This document shows, one piece after another, positions 32,022 through 34,325 of a DNA stretch of 34,325 nt. The position numbers and the translations under genes were made by a program. The DNA is from Chitinophaga pinensis. Its GTDB lineage: Bacteria > Bacteroidota > Bacteroidia > CAMBQF01. Under the pieces are notes generated by a model. It saw nothing but the letters and a program-made list of their open reading frames with translations. It was not told the DNA's origin and ran no database searches. Within the stretch, counting starts at the first letter, position 1; each line of letters begins with the position of its first letter. The stretch spans positions 1-34,325 of the forward strand of contig CAMBQF010000017.1 in the NCBI GenBank assembly GCA_945869825.1, read 5' to 3'.

Positions 32022-32606
32022 TTAGATGATAGTTGAAAATCCTTTTACAATAGCCGTCAGGCGTATAGCATCGTATATGCGTGCTTCTGTAGAGCCATGT
32101 TGCAGTACAGAAGCTTCGTGAGCGTTTACACACATTTCGCAACCATTTACTGCCGATATTGCCAGGCTTAGCAATTCAAAAAACTCTTTGCCAAGCACAG
32201 GGTTCATCATAATGCTCATTTTAATACCTGCCGGCGTTTGCTGGTAATATTCTTTATTAGTAAAGTGGCGGAAACGGTAGAATACATTGTTCACATTCAT
32301 TAACGATACGCATGCGTATACCTCGTTAATTTCTTCCGCTGTAACCAGTTCGGTTTCGGCCAGCTTGGTAAAGCTATCTATCAGTTGCTCATTCTTATCG
32401 TTTATTGCTACGCCTAAAGCCAATAGGTAACTTTCTTTTTTATTAAGGTTGATATAGTTAAGCGCATTGGTAAGGTTTATGCGCAGGTCTTTAATATAGC
32501 GGTGGTCAGCATCGGCCAGCTGGGTAATGCCACGGCTAAGTAAATCTTCGTTCAAATCATAGTCCGCTATTATTCGGCCTAATGTTTCATTTTGTGTGGT
32601 AATCAT
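32022..32606 (-). CDS. ahpD: AhpD-like alkylhydroperoxidase (carboxymuconolactone decarboxylase fold)
   Basis: A 194-residue all-helical protein. The redox motif CEMCVNAHE gives Cys156, Cys159 and His163, the AhpD active-site triad arrangement, in the C-terminal half. In mycobacteria AhpD passes electrons from a lipoylated dehydrogenase complex to AhpC; the same job is inferred here because ahpC lies 18 bases upstream on the same strand. Two-domain length fits AhpD rather than the shorter single-domain decarboxylases. It is cytoplasmic. Expression presumably follows the ahpC promoter. Confidence 0.9.
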   Translation of the reverse strand: MITTQNETLGRIIADYDLNEDLLSRGITQLADADHRYIKDLRINLTNALNYINLNKKESYLLALGVAINDKNEQLIDSFTKLAETELVTAEEINEVYACVSLMNVNNVFYRFRHFTNKEYYQQTPAGIKMSIMMNPVLGKEFFELLSLAISAVNGCEMCVNAHEASVLQHGSTEARIYDAIRLTAIVKGFSTII

Positions 32607-32624
32607 GTTTCCGTGGGTTAAGAG

Positions 32625-33179
32625 TTATGCGCTTAGGGTTTTTTCACCTTTTTGCCAGTTGCATGGGCATAGTTCGTCGGTTTGCAAGGCATCTAATACA
32701 CGTATAACCTCATTTACATTGCGTCCTACGTTAAGGTCGTTTACAGATACCCAACGGATAATACCTTGCGGGTCGATAATGAATGTGGCGCGGTAGGCTA
32801 CCTTTTCGTTAGCTTCTAAAATGCCCAACTCTTCAGCCAGTGATTTTGATGTATCGGCCAACATAGGGAAACGAAGTTCTTTAAGGTCGGCGTGGTTTTG
32901 GCGCCATGCAAGGTGAACAAATTCGCTGTCGGTAGATGCGCCTATAAGCGTTGTGTCGCGGTCGGCAAAATCGCCAAAATGCTTGTTAAACTCGGCAATC
33001 TCTGTAGGACATACAAAGGTAAAGTCCTTTGGCCACCAAAACATAACGGTCCAGTTACCGGTTTTAAATTGCTCGGTTGATGATAGTTCGAAAAACTCCT
33101 TACCCTGTTCGGTAGAAATTACAGCCTGCTTTGTAAAGTCAGGAAACTTGTTGCCTATAGATAATATTCTGTTTTGCAT
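32625..33179 (-). CDS. ahpC: Peroxiredoxin AhpC
   Basis: A 184-residue thiol peroxidase that reduces hydrogen peroxide and organic hydroperoxides. The peroxidatic Cys57 is in DFTFVCPTEI. The C-terminal DELCPCNW supplies the resolving Cys171 and an additional Cys173, a C-P-C ending like that of AhpC proteins that work with AhpD rather than AhpF. Length is normal. It is cytoplasmic. It leads a two-gene operon with ahpD and carries a Fur/PerR-like dyad just before its ATG. No ahpF is present nearby. Confidence 0.95.
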   Translation of the reverse strand: MQNRILSIGNKFPDFTKQAVISTEQGKEFFELSSTEQFKTGNWTVMFWWPKDFTFVCPTEIAEFNKHFGDFADRDTTLIGASTDSEFVHLAWRQNHADLKELRFPMLADTSKSLAEELGILEANEKVAYRATFIIDPQGIIRWVSVNDLNVGRNVNEVIRVLDALQTDELCPCNWQKGEKTLSA

Positions 33180-33182
33180 GAT

Positions 33183-33197
33183 TTATAAATTTTATAA
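33183..33197. promoter_or_regulatory. PerR/Fur-like 7-1-7 operator upstream of ahpC
   Basis: TTATAAA-T-TTTATAA is a perfect 7-1-7 inverted repeat. It agrees with the Bacillus PerR box TTATAATnATTATAA at 12 of the 14 defined positions. It lies 3-18 bases upstream of the ahpC ATG, where a bound repressor would block the start of transcription. Confidence 0.6.
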
Positions 33198-33200
33198 GGT

Positions 33201-33232
33201 CAAAGGTCTGCCGTTACAAAATATAAATCAAA
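33201..33232 (-). promoter_or_regulatory. Promoter of ahpC-ahpD
   Basis: On the minus strand TTTG (33232-33229), 20 bases, GACCTTTG (33208-33201), one mismatch to TAnnTTTG. The predicted transcription start falls at or in the 7-1-7 dyad. Confidence 0.55.
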
Positions 33233-33277
33233 CTGATAGTTTCTATGATGTGTTAGATGGCGTCTAATATATTAAGC

Positions 33278-33316
33278 AAAAAAATCCCCGCACCTTATAC
33301 AGGTCGGGGATTTTTT
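33278..33316. terminator. Terminator between mdh and the ahp operon
   Basis: AAAAAATCCCCG, a bulged C, ACC, loop TTATACA, GGT, CGGGGATTTTTT: a long G/C stem with A- and T-runs. It ends mdh on the minus strand. Its flank AATAAGCTATGAGCTACAATCTAT is nearly the same as that of the terminator at 26755-26790. Confidence 0.88.
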
Positions 33317-33336
33317 AATAAGCTATGAGCTACAAT

Positions 33337-34275
33337 CTATGCAGTAGCGTTCATATTATCAAGAACATCCATCAACTCTTTAACAGCCCCTGCAGAAGCA
33401 TTAAGTAATGCTTTTTCCTCAGCGTTAAGTTGAAGTTCGATAATTTGTTCGATACCGTTTTTGCCAAGTTTAACAGGTACACCAACGTAAACGTTGTTTA
33501 AGCCGTATTGGCCAGTTAACCATGCACAAACAGGGAAAATACGTTTCTGGTCGCGTACAATGGCTTCAACCATTTGGGCTGCAGCAGCACCCGGCGCATA
33601 CCAGGCCGATGTTCCCATAAGGTTTACCAACTCGGCACCACCTTTTTTGGTACGGTCAACAATAGCGTCAAGGCGCTCAGCGTCTATAAGTTCGGTAACA
33701 GGTATACCACCTACGGTGGTGTAGCGTGGTAGTGGCACCATAGTGTCGCCATGGCCACCCATTAATACCGCCTGGATATCTTTTGGAGAGCAATCTAAAG
33801 CCTCGGCCAAGAAAGCACGGTAACGCGCAGTGTCAAGTATACCAGCCATACCAAACACCTTGTTAGGGTCGGTTTTAGCGGCAAGGTAAGCGCAGTAGGT
33901 CATAACGTCTAACGGGTTAGACACTACTATTATAATAGCGTTTGGAGAGTATTTTACAATATTCTCGGTAACCGATTTAACAATACCTGCATTGGTAGCA
34001 ATAAGGTCGTCGCGGCTCATGCCCGGTTTACGTGGCAGGCCCGATGTAATAACTACAACATCAGAATCAGCCGTTTTAGCATAATCGTTAGTCGAACCAA
34101 CGGTGCGGCTATCGTATAGGTTAATTGGGGCGGTTTGCCATATATCAAGGGCTTTACCTTCAGCAATACCTTCTTTAATATCAACCAAAACAATTTGGTT
34201 GGCTATTTCGCGTTGGGCTAATACGTTAGCACAGGTTGCCCCTACGTTTCCTGCACCTACTACTGTAACTTTCAT
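33337..34275 (-). CDS. mdh: Malate dehydrogenase, LDH-like type
   Basis: A 312-residue NAD-dependent enzyme interconverting malate and oxaloacetate in the TCA cycle. The N-terminal dinucleotide motif VVGAGNVGA is followed by Asp32 in VLVDIKEG, indicating NAD preference. RKPGMSR has Arg82 and Arg88, the substrate-specificity residues marking malate rather than lactate. LDTARYR (Asp148, Arg151) and [10 protein letters not shown] (His175) complete the active site. It belongs to the tetrameric, LDH-like MDH group common in Bacteroidota. It is a single-gene unit with its own promoter and terminator. Confidence 0.96.
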   Translation of the reverse strand: MKVTVVGAGNVGATCANVLAQREIANQIVLVDIKEGIAEGKALDIWQTAPINLYDSRTVGSTNDYAKTADSDVVVITSGLPRKPGMSRDDLIATNAGIVKSVTENIVKYSPNAIIIVVSNPLDVMTYCAYLAAKTDPNKVFGMAGILDTARYRAFLAEALDCSPKDIQAVLMGGHGDTMVPLPRYTTVGGIPVTELIDAERLDAIVDRTKKGGAELVNLMGTSAWYAPGAAAAQMVEAIVRDQKRIFPVCAWLTGQYGLNNVYVGVPVKLGKNGIEQIIELQLNAEEKALLNASAGAVKELMDVLDNMNATA

Positions 34276-34305
34276 GTGTTATGGGGAGTTAAATTGTTCG
34301 CGGTG

Positions 34306-34313
34306 CGAATATA
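34306..34313 (-). promoter_or_regulatory. -7 element of mdh
   Basis: On the minus strand TATATTCG has one mismatch to TAnnTTTG and ends 30 bases before the ATG at 34275. The -33 region lies at or beyond the window edge. Confidence 0.45.
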
Positions 34314-34325
34314 GTTACTATTATT

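Noticed and set aside
31972-32031. Plus-strand 19-codon ORF MMRINTAGVRLLFILLCFR
   Set aside because: It is hydrophobic but very short, overlaps the ahpD 3' end and has no promoter.

Overview
The window is about 34 kb of chromosome from a member of the Bacteroidota, probably a free-living Chitinophagales- or Sphingobacteriales-like aerobe. The evidence is secreted proteins with type IX secretion (T9SS) C-terminal domains of both the type A and type B kind, a DUF4292 lipoprotein, a type III pantothenate kinase, and many Bacteroidota-style promoters (-7 element TAnnTTTG with TTTG or TTG near -33). Genes are tightly packed, with no intergenic gap over 300 bp. I see no rRNA, tRNA, CRISPR array, transposase or phage gene. 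Most of the window is core genome; accessory interest centres on 12.1-21.0 kb and on the intergenic elements.

Region 1 (1-7.9 kb): a gene cut by the window edge, a four-hairpin intergenic repeat, an NlpC/P60 lipoprotein, then a convergent six-gene minus-strand operon (flippase, dut, sugar nucleotidyltransferase, TPR lipoprotein, DUF4292 lipoprotein, EnvC-like LytM protein). It looks like an envelope-building operon with dUTPase embedded. Three, probably four, of its genes start with TTG. The LytM domain has lost metal ligands, so it is probably an amidase activator rather than an enzyme.

Region 2 (7.9-12.3 kb): a crotonase-family enoyl-CoA hydratase, a divergent metallo-beta-lactamase-fold hydrolase, coaX, and an outer-membrane beta-barrel protein overlapping coaX, followed by a structured noncoding element.

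Region 3 (12.3-21 kb): three paralogous choice-of-anchor L surface proteins. Two have type B and one has a type A T9SS signal. They flank a pair of glycosyltransferases and an AT-rich orphan gene for a membrane-anchored coiled-coil protein. This is the most accessory-looking part.

Region 4 (21-29.5 kb): an AEC-family transporter, ftsE with a conserved 67-codon partner, a membrane fatty acid desaturase, a long-form GAPDH, a 2,4-dienoyl-CoA reductase-like SDR, an acyl-CoA thioesterase, an OmpH/Skp chaperone and an APC-family amino acid permease.

Region 5 (29.5-34.3 kb): a retropepsin-like aspartyl protease with an ornate promoter, a T9SS-exported arylsulfotransferase-like protein, an ahpC-ahpD peroxide-defence operon with a PerR/Fur-like dyad, and malate dehydrogenase.

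Recurring noncoding themes are: (i) G/C-rich hairpin repeats and terminator cassettes that abut or include stop codons; (ii) -7 elements only 4-7 nt from the start codon, implying nearly leaderless mRNAs; (iii) dyads at several promoters. I did not find a clearly new multi-gene system. The best leads are the choice-of-anchor L/glycosyltransferase/orphan cluster and the 3'-end repeat cassettes.
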